Below the pieces are notes generated by a model. It was not told the DNA's origin. It made no database searches and saw nothing but the letters and a program-made list of their open reading frames with translations. Positions 10,530 to 24,035 of a stretch of 64,000 nucleotides of DNA are shown piece by piece; the first letter of the stretch is position 1, and each line of letters starts with the position of its first letter. The translations under genes and the position numbers were made by a program. Source of the stretch: Acanthosepion lycidas (taxonomy: Eukaryota > Mollusca > Cephalopoda > Sepiida > Sepiidae); assembly GCA_963932145.1 (NCBI GenBank), contig OZ010599.1:44276844-44340843 (forward strand), given 5' to 3'.

Positions 10530-11100
10530 CTGAGCCACCTAGTTCTTTTGACGTTCTGATGTGACACCAAGTACAAAGCTGATATCTCTGAGGGTGACCC
10601 CATTACATATTGAGGTCACTACAGATCAAACCCTTCTCAAATGAAACATTCCTAATTGGCAGTGAATTTGATTTATAGAATGATATGTATTTACTAGGGA
10701 TAAATATACATTTGTTGCTCACCGTTCAATGCAACTCTGAGTTTCATTCACATCAAACATCAGGCAAAAATTAAAAACTAATCTTAATATGTCAATATTT
10801 ATAACATTTAGGATAATGAACTAGTCCATTTATTTAAGAGAAAAAATTAGATTGATAAATTATGAATTGATTACAAAAAAAGTATTAATTATAAAAATGA
10901 ATTGATTTAGAAAATATGTATTTATATATATATATTCGTAATATTCACTCTTCAAATACTCAGACGGCATCATTGATGTTTTCCAGTATCTCTTAGGATG
11001 AACCCATTACATATTGATGTCAGCAGATATCAATTCCTCTTAGAATGTTCCTGGTTGGTCCTCGAGGTTGTGTTGAGAGAGCAGATTTGATTTAAATAGG
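10530..11100. repeat. Diverged two-copy dispersed repeat
   Basis: About 10580-10670 (TATCTCTGAGGGTGACCCCA, TTACATATTGAGGTCA) and about 10988-11062 (TATCTCTTAGGATGAACCCA, TTACATATTGATGTCA) are homologous and continue into CATTCCTAATTGG versus TGTTCCTGGTTGG. The family is unknown. Confidence 0.6.
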
Positions 11101-12640
11101 TAAATCAAACCCTGCTGAAAACAAAAATAAAACCCCACTAAAAAAATATTAGTAATGAGAAATTTTTGTTTAATGTATAACCCGAAGAAGACGGTCATAC
11201 AATTGAAATATTGTTAAAAATTGTCAAATACTGTATCTTTTCTTTTCTGGAAATTGCATGCTTCTGGGAATGGTGTAAAATACTAATAATAACAATACAA
11301 ATAAAAATAATAATAATGAAAATATTTTATCTCACAAATTCAGATAAACGTTCAGATCAGGACAGATTCAATTATTAATTAACAATAAAAAAAATAGTAA
11401 TCTATAGCATTATTTTCTTTAGAAATGTGCAGCAAATAAATAGAGAAATGAATTCTTAACATTGAATGATGATTGATTTTACTATAAAAATATATTGCAG
11501 ATATTCTTCAATAAAAATTCATAGCAATGTCACACAATAAAACTGCTTTGCAAAAGACAGATGATCAAAATAGACTGCGAATACAAACGCATTGATGGTG
11601 AATTACAAGAGAAAACTATTGAAAATTATTTGCTTTAGAAATTTATTGAACTCAACTGATTAAAAAAAATGCAACACATTTCTTCGAGGCCAACCTATTA
11701 TTTTAATGACTGAACCTTTGTTGTTGGTTTTATTTTCAGCAGCCCATTATTTTAACTTTGTATTTTGCTGACATTTTTTCTCCATTCTCTTGCATCTTGA
11801 CAAATAAAATATTAATCTAATTTGTCAGAAATCAAAGATGGAAGCCAGCAAATACCAATTCCTTTGATAGTTATATCATTATCTTCAGCCTCTAGTAACC
11901 ATGACCACCTTCTTTGAGAGTAACACAATACTGTATATATACAGAACTACAGTTTATGCAAGTTTATTGAATAGGAAAAAATTTAAGGTAGGAAGCATGA
12001 ATTTCTATAATGTCTTTTTGTGTTCTTTCCAACAAGCATGTTACAATCATTGAGCCAAGCAGCAGAAGATTTTGGTAAGTTCCAAGATCAAAGATGTATC
12101 AGTTTCTATTTTTAAGTCGCAGTTGATGAGAAATGCTACCAACACCATTCATGGGAACACCACTTTTTTTTTTAAACGATATTCTTTTTCTTGTCAGTTT
12201 ATCATTATAGGAAACTGATTTGTAATGAAATGACAGATATAGGCTGGAGTAACCAGTTTTAGTTTTGGGGATTTTTCCTTTATTGTTGGTAGAGCATCAT
12301 TTGACAATGAACTTCAATATCATGTCATTATATTTTTGTGGGTAGAAGTGAGCAAAGTATAATCTTTTTTGTGATTTGCCAAAATTTCCTTGATAAAGAT
12401 CATCAATCACATATAGTTCTGTTACTTTTCTTTTCTTTTTTAAATTTCATCAGCTTTTTTTGCATTTTTGCTGCAAAGATGCTATAAATATGGCTTCCAT
12501 TTTGGGAAATGGAAATGCTACTGAGTGGTTAAAAGTGATGAGTATAAGTAAAGATAAAAACAGGAAAATGAAGGTCAAGGAGGAGGAATTGAAGGCATGA
12601 TTGGTAAAAGGTAAGGAATAGGAAAAAAAAAAGCTAAAGA
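11101..12640. other. Unassigned AT-rich spacer
   Basis: No gene or recognised repeat is seen up to the start of the large array. Confidence 0.45.
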
Positions 12641-13321
12641 AATAAAAAACGAAAAAGGAATATCTGGAAGAATAAAAATAGATGAAGAAAGAAAAAGTGA
12701 AGGAAATATAAAAAAGAAGGAATTGCAGGAAGATGTGAAAGAGGGAAGAAAAGATAAAATGAAGGCAATATAAAAAAGAAGGAATTGCAGGAAGATGTGA
12801 AAGAAAGAAGAAAAGAAAAAGTGAAGGAAATATAAAAAGAAGGAATTGCAGGAAGATGTGAAAGAGAGAGAAAAAGATAAAATGAAAGAAAATATAAAAA
12901 AGAAGGAATTGCAGGAAGATGTGAAAGAGAGAAAAAAAGTGAAGGAAATATAAAAATGAAGGAATTGCAGGAAGATGTGAAAGAGAGAAAAAGTGAATGA
13001 AATTTAAAAAAAGAGGAATTGCAGGAAGATGTGAAAGAGAGAAAAAAAGAAAAAGTGAAGAAAATATATGAAAGATGTAATTGCAGGAAGATGTGAAAGA
13101 GAGAAAAACAGAAAAAGTGAAGGAAATTTAAAAAAGAAGGATTTGCAGGATTATGTGAAAGAGAGCAGAAAAGAAAAAATAAAGGAAATATAAAAAAGAA
13201 GGAATTGCAGGAAGATGTGAAAGAGAGAAAAAAGATAAAATGAAAGAAATATAAAAAAGAAAGAAATTGCAAAAAGATGTGAAAGAGAGAAGAAAAGAAA
13301 AAGTGAAGGAAATATAAAAAA

Positions 13322-14072
13322 TGAGGAATTGCAGGAAGATGTGAAATAGAGAAGAAAGATAAAATGAAGGAAATATAAAAAAGAAGGAATTGCAGGAAGA
13401 TGTGAAAGAGAGAAGAAAAGAAAAAGTGAAGGAAATATACAAAAGGAGGATTTGCAGGAAGATGGGCAAGAGAGAAAAAAAAAGAAAAAGTGAAGGAAAT
13501 ATAAAAATGAAGCTATTGCAGGAAGATGTGAAAGAGAGAAAAAAAGTGAAGGATATACAAAAAAGAAGGAATTGCAGGAAGATGTGAAAGAGAGAAAAAA
13601 AGTGAAGGATATACAAAAAAGAAGGAATTGCAGGAAGATGTGAAAGAGGGATAAAAAGAAAAAGTGAAGGAAATATAAAAATGAAGGAATTGCAGGAAGA
13701 TGTGAAAGAGAGAAGAAAAGAAAAAATGAAGGAAATATAAAAAAGGAGGAATTGCAAAAAGATGTGAAAGAGAGAAGAAAAGAAAAAGTGAAGGAAATAT
13801 AAAAAATGAGGAATTGCAGGAAGATGTGAAATAGAGAAGAAAGATAAAATGAAGGAAATATAAAAAAGAAGCAATTGCAGGAAGATGTGAAAGAGAGAAG
13901 AAAAGAAAAAGTGAAGGAAATATACAAAAGGAGGATTTGCAGGAAGATGGGCAAGAGAGAAAAAAAAAGAAAAAGTGAAGGAAATATAAAAATGAAGCTA
14001 TTGCAGGAAGATGTGAAAGAGAGAAAAAAAGTAAAGGATATACAAAAAAGAAGGAATTGCAGGAAGATGTGA
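13322..14072. repeat. 485-bp block duplicated, third copy near 33210
   Basis: The run of variants AATGAGGAATTGC, GTGAAATAGAG and ATGGGCAAGAG recurs at a 485-bp offset (13322/13807; 13390/13875). The three + strand frames starting at 13390, 13875 and 33210 give the same 65-residue translation, so the block also occurs near the far end of the array. Confidence 0.8.
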
Positions 14073-17000
14073 AAGAGGGATAAAAAGAAAAAGTGAAGGA
14101 AATATAAAAATGAAGGAATTGCAGGAAGATGTGAAAGAGAGAAGAAAAGAAAAAATGAAGGAAATATAAAAAAGGATGAATTGCAGAAAGATGTGAAAGA
14201 GAGAAGAAAAGAAAAAGTGAAGGAAATATAAAAAAGGAGGATTTGCAGGAAGATGTGAAAGAGAGAAGAAAAGAAAAATAGAAGGAAATATAAAAAAGAA
14301 AGAAATTCCAGGATTTTGTGAAAGAGAGAAAAAAGATAAAATGAAAGAAATATAAAAAAGAAAGAAATTGCAGGAAGATGTGAAAGAGAGAAGAAAAGAA
14401 AAAGTGAAGGAAATATAATAAAGGTGGAATTGCAGGAAGATGTGAAAGAGTGAAGAAAAGAAAAAGTGAAGGAAATATAAAAAAGAAGGAATTGCAGGAA
14501 GATGTGAAAGAGAGAAGAAAAAAAAAGTGAAGGAAATATAATAAAGGAAGAATTGCAGGAAGATGTGAAAGAGTGAAGAAAAGAAAAAGTGAAGGAAATA
14601 TAAAAAAGAGGAATTGTGGGAAGATATGAAAGAGAGAAGAAAAGAAAAAGGGAAGGAAATATAAAAAAGAAGGAATTGCAGGAAGATGTGAAAGAGAGAA
14701 GAAAAAAAAAATTGAAAGAAATATAAAAAAGAAGGAATTGCAGGAAGATGTGAAAGAGATAAGAAAAGATAAAATGAAGGAAATATAAAAAAGAAGGAAT
14801 TGCAGGAAGATGTGAAAGAGAGAAGAAAAGAAAAAGTGAAGGAAATATACAAAAGGAGGATTTGCAGGAAGATGTGAAAGAGAGAATAAAAAAGTGAAGC
14901 AAAAAAAATAGAAGGAATTGCAAGAAGATGAGAAAGAGAGAAGAAAAGAAAAAGTGAAGGAAATATAAAAAAGAAGGAATTGCAGGAAGATGTGAAAGAG
15001 AGAAGGAAAGAAAAAATAAAGGAAATATATGAAAGATGTAATTGCAGGATGATGTGAAAGAGAGAAGAAAAGAAAAATGAATGAAATATAAAAAAGAAGG
15101 AATTGCAAGAAGATGTGAAAGAGAGAAGAAAAGACAAAGTGAATGAAATATAAAAAAAGAAGGAATTGCAGGAAGATGTGAAAGAGAGAAGAAAAGAAAA
15201 AATGAATGAAATATAAAAAAGAAGGAATTGCAGGAAGATGTGAAAGAGAGAAGAAAAGATAAAATGAAGGAAATATAAAAAAGAAGGAATTGCAGGAAGA
15301 TGTGAAGGAGAGAAGAAAAGAAAAAGTGAAGGAAATATACAAAAGGAGGATTTGCAGGAAGATGGGCAAAAGAGAAAAAAAAAGAAAAAGTGAAGGAAAT
15401 ATAAAAATGAAGCTATTGCAGGAAGATGTGAAAGAGAGAAAAAAGTGAAGGAAATACAAAAAAGAAGGAATTGCAGGAAGATGTGAAAGAGAAAAAAAAA
15501 GAAAACGTGAAGGAAATATAAAAATGAAGGAATTGCAGGAAGATGTGAAAGAGAGAATAAAAAAGTGAAGCAAAAAAAAAAAAAGGAATTGCAAGAAGAT
15601 GAGAAAGAGAGAAGAAAAGAAAAAGTGAAGGAAATATAAAAAAGAAGGAATTACAGGAAGATGTGAAACAGAGAAAAAAATAAAAAATAAAGGAAATATA
15701 TGAAAGATGTAATTGCAGGATGATGTGAAAGAGAGAAGAAAAGAAAAAATGAATGAAATATAAAAAAGAAGGAATTGCAGGAAGATTTGAAAGAGAGAAG
15801 AAAAGAAAAATAGAAGGAAATATAAAAAAGAAAGAAATTGCAGGAAGATGTGGAAGAGAGAAGAAAAGATAAAATGAAGGAAATATAAAAAAGAAGGAAT
15901 TGCAGGAAGATGTGAAAGAGAGAAGAAAAGAAAAAGTGAAGGAAATATACAAAAGGAGGATTTGCAGGAAGATGTGAAAGAGAGAAGAAAAGATAAAATG
16001 AAAGAAATATAAAAAAGAAAGAAATTGCAGGAAGATGTGAAAGAGAGAAGAAAGAAAAAGTGAAGGAAATATAATAAAGGAGGAATTGCAGGAAGATGTG
16101 AAAGAGTGAAGAAAAGAAAAAGTGAAGGAAATATAAAAAAGAAGGAATTGCAGGAAGATGTGAAAGAGAGAAGAAAAGAAAAATAGAAGGAAATATAAAA
16201 AAGAAAGAAATTGCAGGAAGATGTGAAAGAGAGAAGAAAAGAAAAAGTGAAGGAAATATAATAAAGGAGGAATTGCAGGAAGATATGAAAGAGTGAAGAA
16301 AAGAAAAAGTGAAGGAAATATAAAAAAGAAGGAATTGCAAGCAGATGTGAAAGAGAGAAGAAAAGAAAAAGTGAAGGAAATATAAAAAAGAAGGATTTGC
16401 ATGAAGATGTGAAAGAGAGAAGAAAAGAAAAAATAAAGGAAATATAAAAAAGAAAAATTGCAGGAAGATGTGAAAGAGAGAAGAAAAGAAAAAGTGAAGG
16501 AAATATACAAAAGAAGGAATTGCAGGAAGATGTGAAAGAGAGAAGAAAAGAAAAAGTGAAGTAAATATAAAAATGAAGGAATTGCAGGAAGATGTGAAAG
16601 AGAGAAAAAAGATAAAATGAAAGAAATATAAAAAAGAAAGAAATTGCAGGAATATGTGAAAGAGAGAAGAAAAGATAAAATGAAGGAAATATAAAAAAAA
16701 GGAATTACAGGAAGTTGTGTAACAGAAAAAAACGAAAAAATGAAGGAAATATTAAAATTAAAGAATTACAGGAAGATGTGAAACAGAGAAAAAAAGAAAA
16801 AATGAAGGAAATATATGAAAGATGTAATTGCAGGAAGATGTGAAAGAGGGATAAAAATGAAGGAAATACAAAAAAAGAATTAATTGCAGGAAGATGTGAA
16901 AGAGAGAAAAAAAGAAAAAGTAAAGGAAATATAAAAATGAAGGAATTGCAGGAAGATGTGAAAGAGAGAAGAAAAGTAAAAATGAAAGAAATATAAAAAA

Positions 17001-20000
17001 GAAAGAAATTGCAGGAAGATGTGAAAGAGAGAAGAAAAGAAAAAGTGAAGGAAATATAATAAAGGAGGTCTTGGAGGAAGATGTGAAAGGAGGAGAAGAG
17101 ATAGATAAAATGAAGCAAATATAAAAATGAAGGAATTGCAGGAAGATGTGAAAGAGAGAAGAAAAGAAAAAGTGAAGGAAATATAATAAAGGAGGAATTG
17201 CAGGAAGATGTGAAAGAGTGAAGAAAAGAAAAAGTGAAGGAAATATAAAAAAGAAGGAATTGCAGGAAGATGTGAAAGAGAGAAGAAAAGAAAAATAGAA
17301 GGAAATATAAAAAAGAAAGAAATTGCAGGAAGATGTGGAAGAGAGAAGAAAAGATAAAATGAAGGAAATATAAAAAAGAAGGAATTGCAGGAAGATGTGA
17401 AAGAGAGAAGAAAAGAAAAAGTGAAGGAAATATACAAAAGGAGGATTTGCAGGAAGATGTGAAAGAGAGAAGAAAAGATAAAATGAAAGAAATATAAAAA
17501 AGAAAGAAATTGTAGGAACATGTGAAAGAGAGAAGAAAAGAAAAAGTGAAGGAAATATAATAAAGGAGGAATTGCAGGAAGAAGTGAAAGAGAGAAGAAA
17601 AGAAAAATAGAAGGAAATATAAAAAAGAAAGAAATTGCAGGAAGATGTGAAAGAGAGAAGAAAAGAAAAAGTGAAGGAAATATAATAAAGGAGGAATTGC
17701 AGGAAGATATGAAAGAGTGAAGAAAAGAAAAAGTGAAGGAAATATAAAAAAGAAGGAATTGCAAGCAGATGTGAAAGAGAGAAGAAAAGAAAAAGTGAAG
17801 GAAATATAAAAAAGAGGAATTGTAGGAAGATATGAAAGAGAGAAGAAAAGAAAAGTGAAGGAAATATAAAAAAGAAGGAATTGCAGGAAGATGTGTAACA
17901 GAGAAAACAAAAAACAGAAGGAAATAATAAAATGAAAGAATTGCAGTAAGATGTGAAACAGAGAAAAAAATGAAGGAAATATATGAAAGATGTAATTTCA
18001 GGGAGATGTGAAAGAGAGAAAAACAGAAAAGGTGAAGGAAATATAAAAAAGAAGGATTTGCATGAAGATGTGAAAGAGAGAAGAAAATAAAAAATAAAGG
18101 AAATATAAAAAAGAAAGAAATTGCAGGAAGATGTGAAAGAGAGAAAAAAGATAAAATGAAAGAAATATAAAAAAGAAAGAAATTGCAAAAAGATGTGAAA
18201 GAGAGAAGAAAATAAAAAGTGAAGGAAATATAAAAAATGAGGAATTGCAGGAAGATGTGAAAGAGACAAGAAAAGAAAAAGTGAAAGAAATATAAAAACG
18301 AAGGAATTGCAGGAAGATGTGAAAGAGAGAAGAAAAGATAAAATGAAGGAAATATAAAAAAGAAGGAATTGCAGGAAGATGTGAACGAGAGAAGAAAAGA
18401 AAAAGCGAAGGAAATATACAAAAGGAGGATTTGCAGGAGGATGGGCAAGAAAGAAAAAAAAGAAAAAGTGAAGGAAATATAAAAATGAAGCTATTGCAGG
18501 AAGATGTGAAAGAGAGAAAAAAAAGTGAAGGATATACAAAAAAGAAGGAATTGCAGGAAGATGTGAAAGAGGGATAAAAAGAAAAAGTGAAGGAAATATA
18601 AAAATGAAGGAATTGCAAGAAGATGTGAAAGAGAGAAGAAAAGAAAAAATAAAGGAAATATAAAAAAGAAAGACATTGCAAAAAGATGTGAAAGAGAGAA
18701 GAAAAGAAAAAGTGAAGGAAATATAAAAAATGAGGAATTGCAGGAAGATGTGAAAGAGAGAAGAAAAGAAAAAGTGAAGGAAATATACAAAAGGAGGATT
18801 TGCAGGAAGATGGGCAAAAGAGTAAAAAAAGAAAAAGTGAAGGAAATATAAAAATGAAGCTATTGCAGGAAGATGTGAAAGAGAGAAGAAAAGAAAAAGT
18901 GAAGGAAATATAAAAAAGAAGGAATTGCAGGAAGATATGAAAGAGAGAAGAAAAGAAAAAGTGAAAGAAATATAAAAAAGAAGGAATTGCAGGAAGACGT
19001 AAAAGAGAGAAGAAAAGATAAAATGAAGGAAATATAAAAAAGAAGGAATTGCAGGAAGATGTGAAAGAGTGAAGAAAAGATAAAATGAAGGAAATATAAA
19101 AAAGAAGGAATTGCAGGAAGATGTGAAAGAGAGAAGAAAAGATAAAATGAAGGAAATATAAAAAAGAAGGAATTGCAGGAAGATGTGTAACAGAGAAAAC
19201 AAAAAACAGAAGGAAATATTAAAATGAAAGAATTGCAGTAAGATGTGAAACAGAGAAAAAAAATGAAGGAAATATATGAAAGTTGTAATTGCAGGGAGAT
19301 GTGAAAGAGAGAAAAACAGAAAAAGTGAAGGAAATATAAAAAAGAAGGAATTGCAGGAAGATGTGAAAGAGAGAAGAAAAGAAAAAGTGAAGTAAATATA
19401 AAAATGAAGGAATTGCAGGAAGATGTGAAAGAGAGAAAAAAAGTGAAGGAAATACAAAAATGAAGGAATTGCAGGAAGATGTGAAAGAGAGAAGAAAAGA
19501 TAAAATGAAGGAAATATAAAAAAAAAGGAATTGCAGGAAGTTGTGTAACAGAAAAAAACGAAAAACTGAAGGAAATATTAAAATTAAAGAATTACAGGAA
19601 GATGTGAAACAGAGAAAAAAAGAAAAAATGAAGGAAATATATGAAAGATGTAATTGCAGGAAGATGTGAAAGAGGGATAAAAATGAAGGAAATACAAAAA
19701 AAGAATTAATTGCAGGAAGATGTGAAAGAGAGAAAAAAAGAAAAAGTAAAGGAAATATAAAAATGAAGGAATTGCAGGAAGATGTGAAAGAGAGAAGAAA
19801 AAAAAATAGAAGGAAATATAAAAAAGAAAGAAATTGCAGGAAGATGTGAAAGAGAGAAGAAAAGAAAAAGTGAAGGAAATATAATAAAGGAGGTCTTGGA
19901 GGAAGATTTGAAAGAGTGAAGAAAAGAAAAAGTGAAGGAAATATAGAAAAGAAGGAATTGCAGGAAGATGTGAAAGAGAGAAGAAAAAAAAATAGAAGGA

Positions 20001-22292
20001 AATATAAAAAAGAAAGAAATTGCAGGAAGATGTGTAAGAGAGAAGAAAAGAAAAATGAAGGAAATATAATAAAGGAGGAATTGCAGGAAGATGTGAAAGA
20101 GTGAAGAAAAGAAAAAGTGAAGGAAATATAAAAAAGAAGGAATTGCAGGAAGATGTGAAAGAGAGAAGAAAAGAAAAATAGAAGGAAATATAAAAAAGAA
20201 AGAAATTGCAAGAAGATGTGGAAGAGAGAAGAAAAGATAAAATGAAGGAAATATAAAAAAGAAGGAATTGCAGGAAGGTGTGAAAGAGAGAAGAAAAGAA
20301 AAAGTGAAGGAAATATACAAAAGGAGGATTTGCAGGAAGATGTGAAAGAGAGAAGAAAAGATAAAATGAAAGAAATATAAAAAAGAAAGAAATTGCAGGA
20401 AGATGTGAAAGACAGAAGAAAAGAAAAAGTGAAGGAAATATAATAAAGGAGGAATTGCAGGAAGATGTGAAAGAGTGAAGAAAAGAAAAAGTGAAGGAAA
20501 TATAAAAAAGAAGGAATTGCAAGCAGATGTGGAAGAGAGAAGAAAAGAAAAAGTGAAGGAAATATAAAAAAGAGGAATTGCAGGATGATGTGAAAGAGAG
20601 AAGAAAAGAAAAAATGAATGAAATATAAAAAAGAAGGAATTGCAGGAAGATGTGAAAGAGAGAAGAAAAGAAAAAGTGAAGGAAATATAAAAAAAGAAGG
20701 AATTGAAGGAAGATGTGAAAGAGAGAAGAAAAGAAAAAATGAATGAAATATAAAAAAGAAGGAATTGCAGGAAGATGTGAAAGAGAGAAGAAAAGATAAA
20801 ATGAAGGAAATATAAAAAAGAAAGAAATTGCAGGAAGATGTGAAAGAGAGAGGAAAGATAAAATGAAAGAAATATAAAAAAGAAAGAAATTGCAAAAAGA
20901 TGTGAAAGAGAGAAGAAAAGAAAAAGTGAAGGAAATATAAAAAAGAAGGAATTGCAGGAAGATGTGAAAGAGAGAAGAAAAGAAAAAGCGAAGGAAATAT
21001 ACAAAAGGAGGATTTGCAGGAAGATGGGCAAGAAAGATAAAAAAGAAAAAGTGAAGGAAATATAAAAATGAAGCTATTGCAGGAAGATGTGAAAGAGAGA
21101 AAAAAAAAGTGAAGGATATACAAAAAAGAAGGAATTGCAGGAAGATGTGAAAGAGGGATAAAAAGAAAAAGTGAAGGAAATATAAAAATGAAGGAATTGC
21201 AAGAAGATGTGAAAGAGAGAAGAAAAGAAAAAATAAAGGAAATATAAAAAAGAAAGACATTGGAAAAAGATGTGAAAGAGAGAAGAAAAGAAAAAGTGAA
21301 GGAAATATAAAAAATGAGGAATTGCAGGAAGATGTGAATGAGAGAAGAAAAGAAAAAGTGAAGGAAATATACAAAAGGAGGATTTGCAGGAAGATGGGCA
21401 AAAGAGTAAAAAAAGAAAAAGTGAAGGAAATATAAAAATGAAGCTATTGTAGGAAGATGTGAAAGAGAGAAGAAAAGATAAAATGAAGGAAATATAAAAA
21501 AGAAGGAATTGCAGGAAGATGTGTAACAGAGAAAACAAAAAACAGAAGGAAATATTAAAATGAAAGAATTGCAGTAAGATGTGTAACAGAGAAAAAAAAT
21601 GAAGGAAATATATGAAAGATGTAATTACAGGGAGATGTGAAAGAGAGAAAAACAGAAAAAGTGAAGGAAATATAAAAAAGAAGGAATTGCAGGAAGATGT
21701 GAAAGAGAGAAAAAAGATAAAATGAAAGAAATATAAAAAAGAAAGAAATTGCAGGAATATGTGAAAGAGAGAAGAAAAGAAAAAGTGAAGGAAATATAAA
21801 AAAGAAGGAATTGCAGGAAGATGCGAAAGAGAGAAGAAAAGAAAAAGTGAAGTAAATATAAAAATGAAGGAATTGCAGGAAGATGTGAAAGAGAGAAGAA
21901 AAGATAAAATGAAGGAAATATAAAAAAAAAGGAATTGCAGGAAGTTGTGTGACAGAAAAAAAGGAAAAACTGAAGGAAATATTAAAATTAAAGAATTACA
22001 GGAAGATGTGAAACAGAGAAAAAAAGAAAAAATGAAGGAAATATATGAAAGATGTAATTGCAGGAAGATGTGAAAGAGGGATAAAAATGAAGGAAATACA
22101 AAAAAAGAATTAATTGCAGGAAGATGTGAAAGAGAGAAAAAAAGAAAAAGTAAAGGAAATATAAAAATGAAGGAATTGCAGGAAGATGTGAAAGAGAGAA
22201 GAAAAGAAAAAATGAAAGAAATATAAAAAAGAAAGAAATTGCAGGAAGATGTGAAAGAGAGAAGAAAAGAAAAAGTGAAGGAAATATAATAA

Positions 22293-24035
22293 AGGAGGTC
22301 TTGGAGGAAGATGTGAAAGGAGGACAAGAGATATATAAAATGAAGCAAATATAAAAATGAAGGAATTGCAGGAAGATGTGAAAGAGAGAAGAAAAGAAAT
22401 AGTGAAAGAAATATAAAAAAGAAGGAATTGCAGGAAGATGTGAAAGAGAGAAGAAAAGAAAAAGTGAAGGAAATATACAAAAGGAGGATTTGCAGGAAGA
22501 TGGGCAAGAGAGAAGAAAAGAAAAATAGAAGGAAATATAAAAAAGAAACATATTCCAGCATTTTGTGAAAGAGAGAAAAAAGATAAAATGAAAGAAATAT
22601 AAAAAAGAAAGAAATTGCAGGAAGATGTGAAAGAGAGAAGAAAAGAAATTGAAGGAAATATAATAAAGGAGGAATTGCAGGAAGATTTGAAAGAGTGAAG
22701 AAAAGAAAAAGTGAAGGAAATATAAAAAAGAAGGAATTGCAGGAAGATGTGAAAGAGAGAAGAAAAAAAAATAGAAGGAAATATAAAAAAGAAATAAATT
22801 GCAGGAAGATGTGAAAGAGAGAAGAAAAGAAAAAGTGAAGGAAATATAATCAAGGAGGAATTGCAGGAAGATGTGAAAGAGTGAAGAAAAGAAAAAGTGA
22901 AGGAAATATAAAAAAGAAGGAATTGCAGGAAGATGTGAAAGAGAGAAGAAAAGAAAAATAGAAGGAAATATAAAAAAGAAAGAAATTGCAGGAAGATGTG
23001 GAAGAGAGAAGAAAAGATAAAATGAAGGAAATATAAAAAAGAAGGAATTGCAGGAAGATGTGAAAGAGAGAAGAAAAGAAAAAATAAAGGAAATATAAAA
23101 AAGAAAGAAATTGCAGGAAGATGTGAAAGAGAGAAGAAAAGAAAAAGTGAAGGAAATATAATAAAGGAGGTCTTGGAGGAAGATGTGAAAGGAGGAGAAG
23201 AGATAGATAAAATGAAGCAAATATAAAAATGAAGGAATTGCAGGAAGATGTGAAAGAGAGAAGAAAAGAAATAGTGAAAGAAATATAAAAAAGAAGGAAT
23301 TGCAGGAAGATGTGAAAGAGAGAAGAAAAGAAAAAGTGAAGGAAATATACAAAAGGAGGATTTGCAGGAAGATGGGCAAGAGAGAAGAAAAGAAAAATAG
23401 AAGGAAATATAAAAAAGAAACAAATTCCAACATTTTGTGAAAGAGAGAAAAAAGATAAAATGAAAGAAATATAAAAAAGAAAGAAATTGCAGGAAGATGT
23501 GAAAGAGAGAAGAAAAGAAATTGAAGGAAATATAATAAAGGAGGAATTGCAGGAAGATTTGAAAGAGTGAAGAAAAGAAAAAGTGAAGGAAATATAAAAA
23601 AGAAGGAATTGCAGGAAGATGTGAAAGAGAGAAGAAAAAAAAATAGAAGGAAATATAAAAAAGAAAGAAATTGCAGGAAGATGTGAAAGAGAGAAGAAAA
23701 GAAAAAGTGAAGGAAATATAATCAAGGAGGAATTGCAGGAAGATGTGAAAGAGTGAAGAAAAGAAAAAGTGAAGGAAATATAAAAAAGAAGGAATTGCAG
23801 GAAGATGTGAAAGAGAGAAGAAAAGAAAAATAGAAGGAAATATAAAAAAGAAAGAAATTGCAGGAAGATGTGGAAGAGAGAAGAAAAGATAAAATGAAGG
23901 AAATATAAAAAAGAAGGAATTGCAGGAAGATGTGAAAGAGAGAAGAAAAGAAAAATAGAAGGAAATATAAAAAAGAAAGAAATTGCAGGAAGATGTGAAA
24001 GAGAGAAAAAAGATAAAATGAAAGAAATATAAAAA
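22293..24035. repeat. 872-bp block duplicated in tandem inside the array
   Basis: Four rare variants recur with exactly the same 872-bp offset: TCTTGGAGG at 22299/23171, TTCCA.CATTTTGTG at 22553/23425, an A9 interruption at 22761/23633, and ATAATCAAGG at 22846/23718. This corresponds to 14 units copied as one block. Confidence 0.85.
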
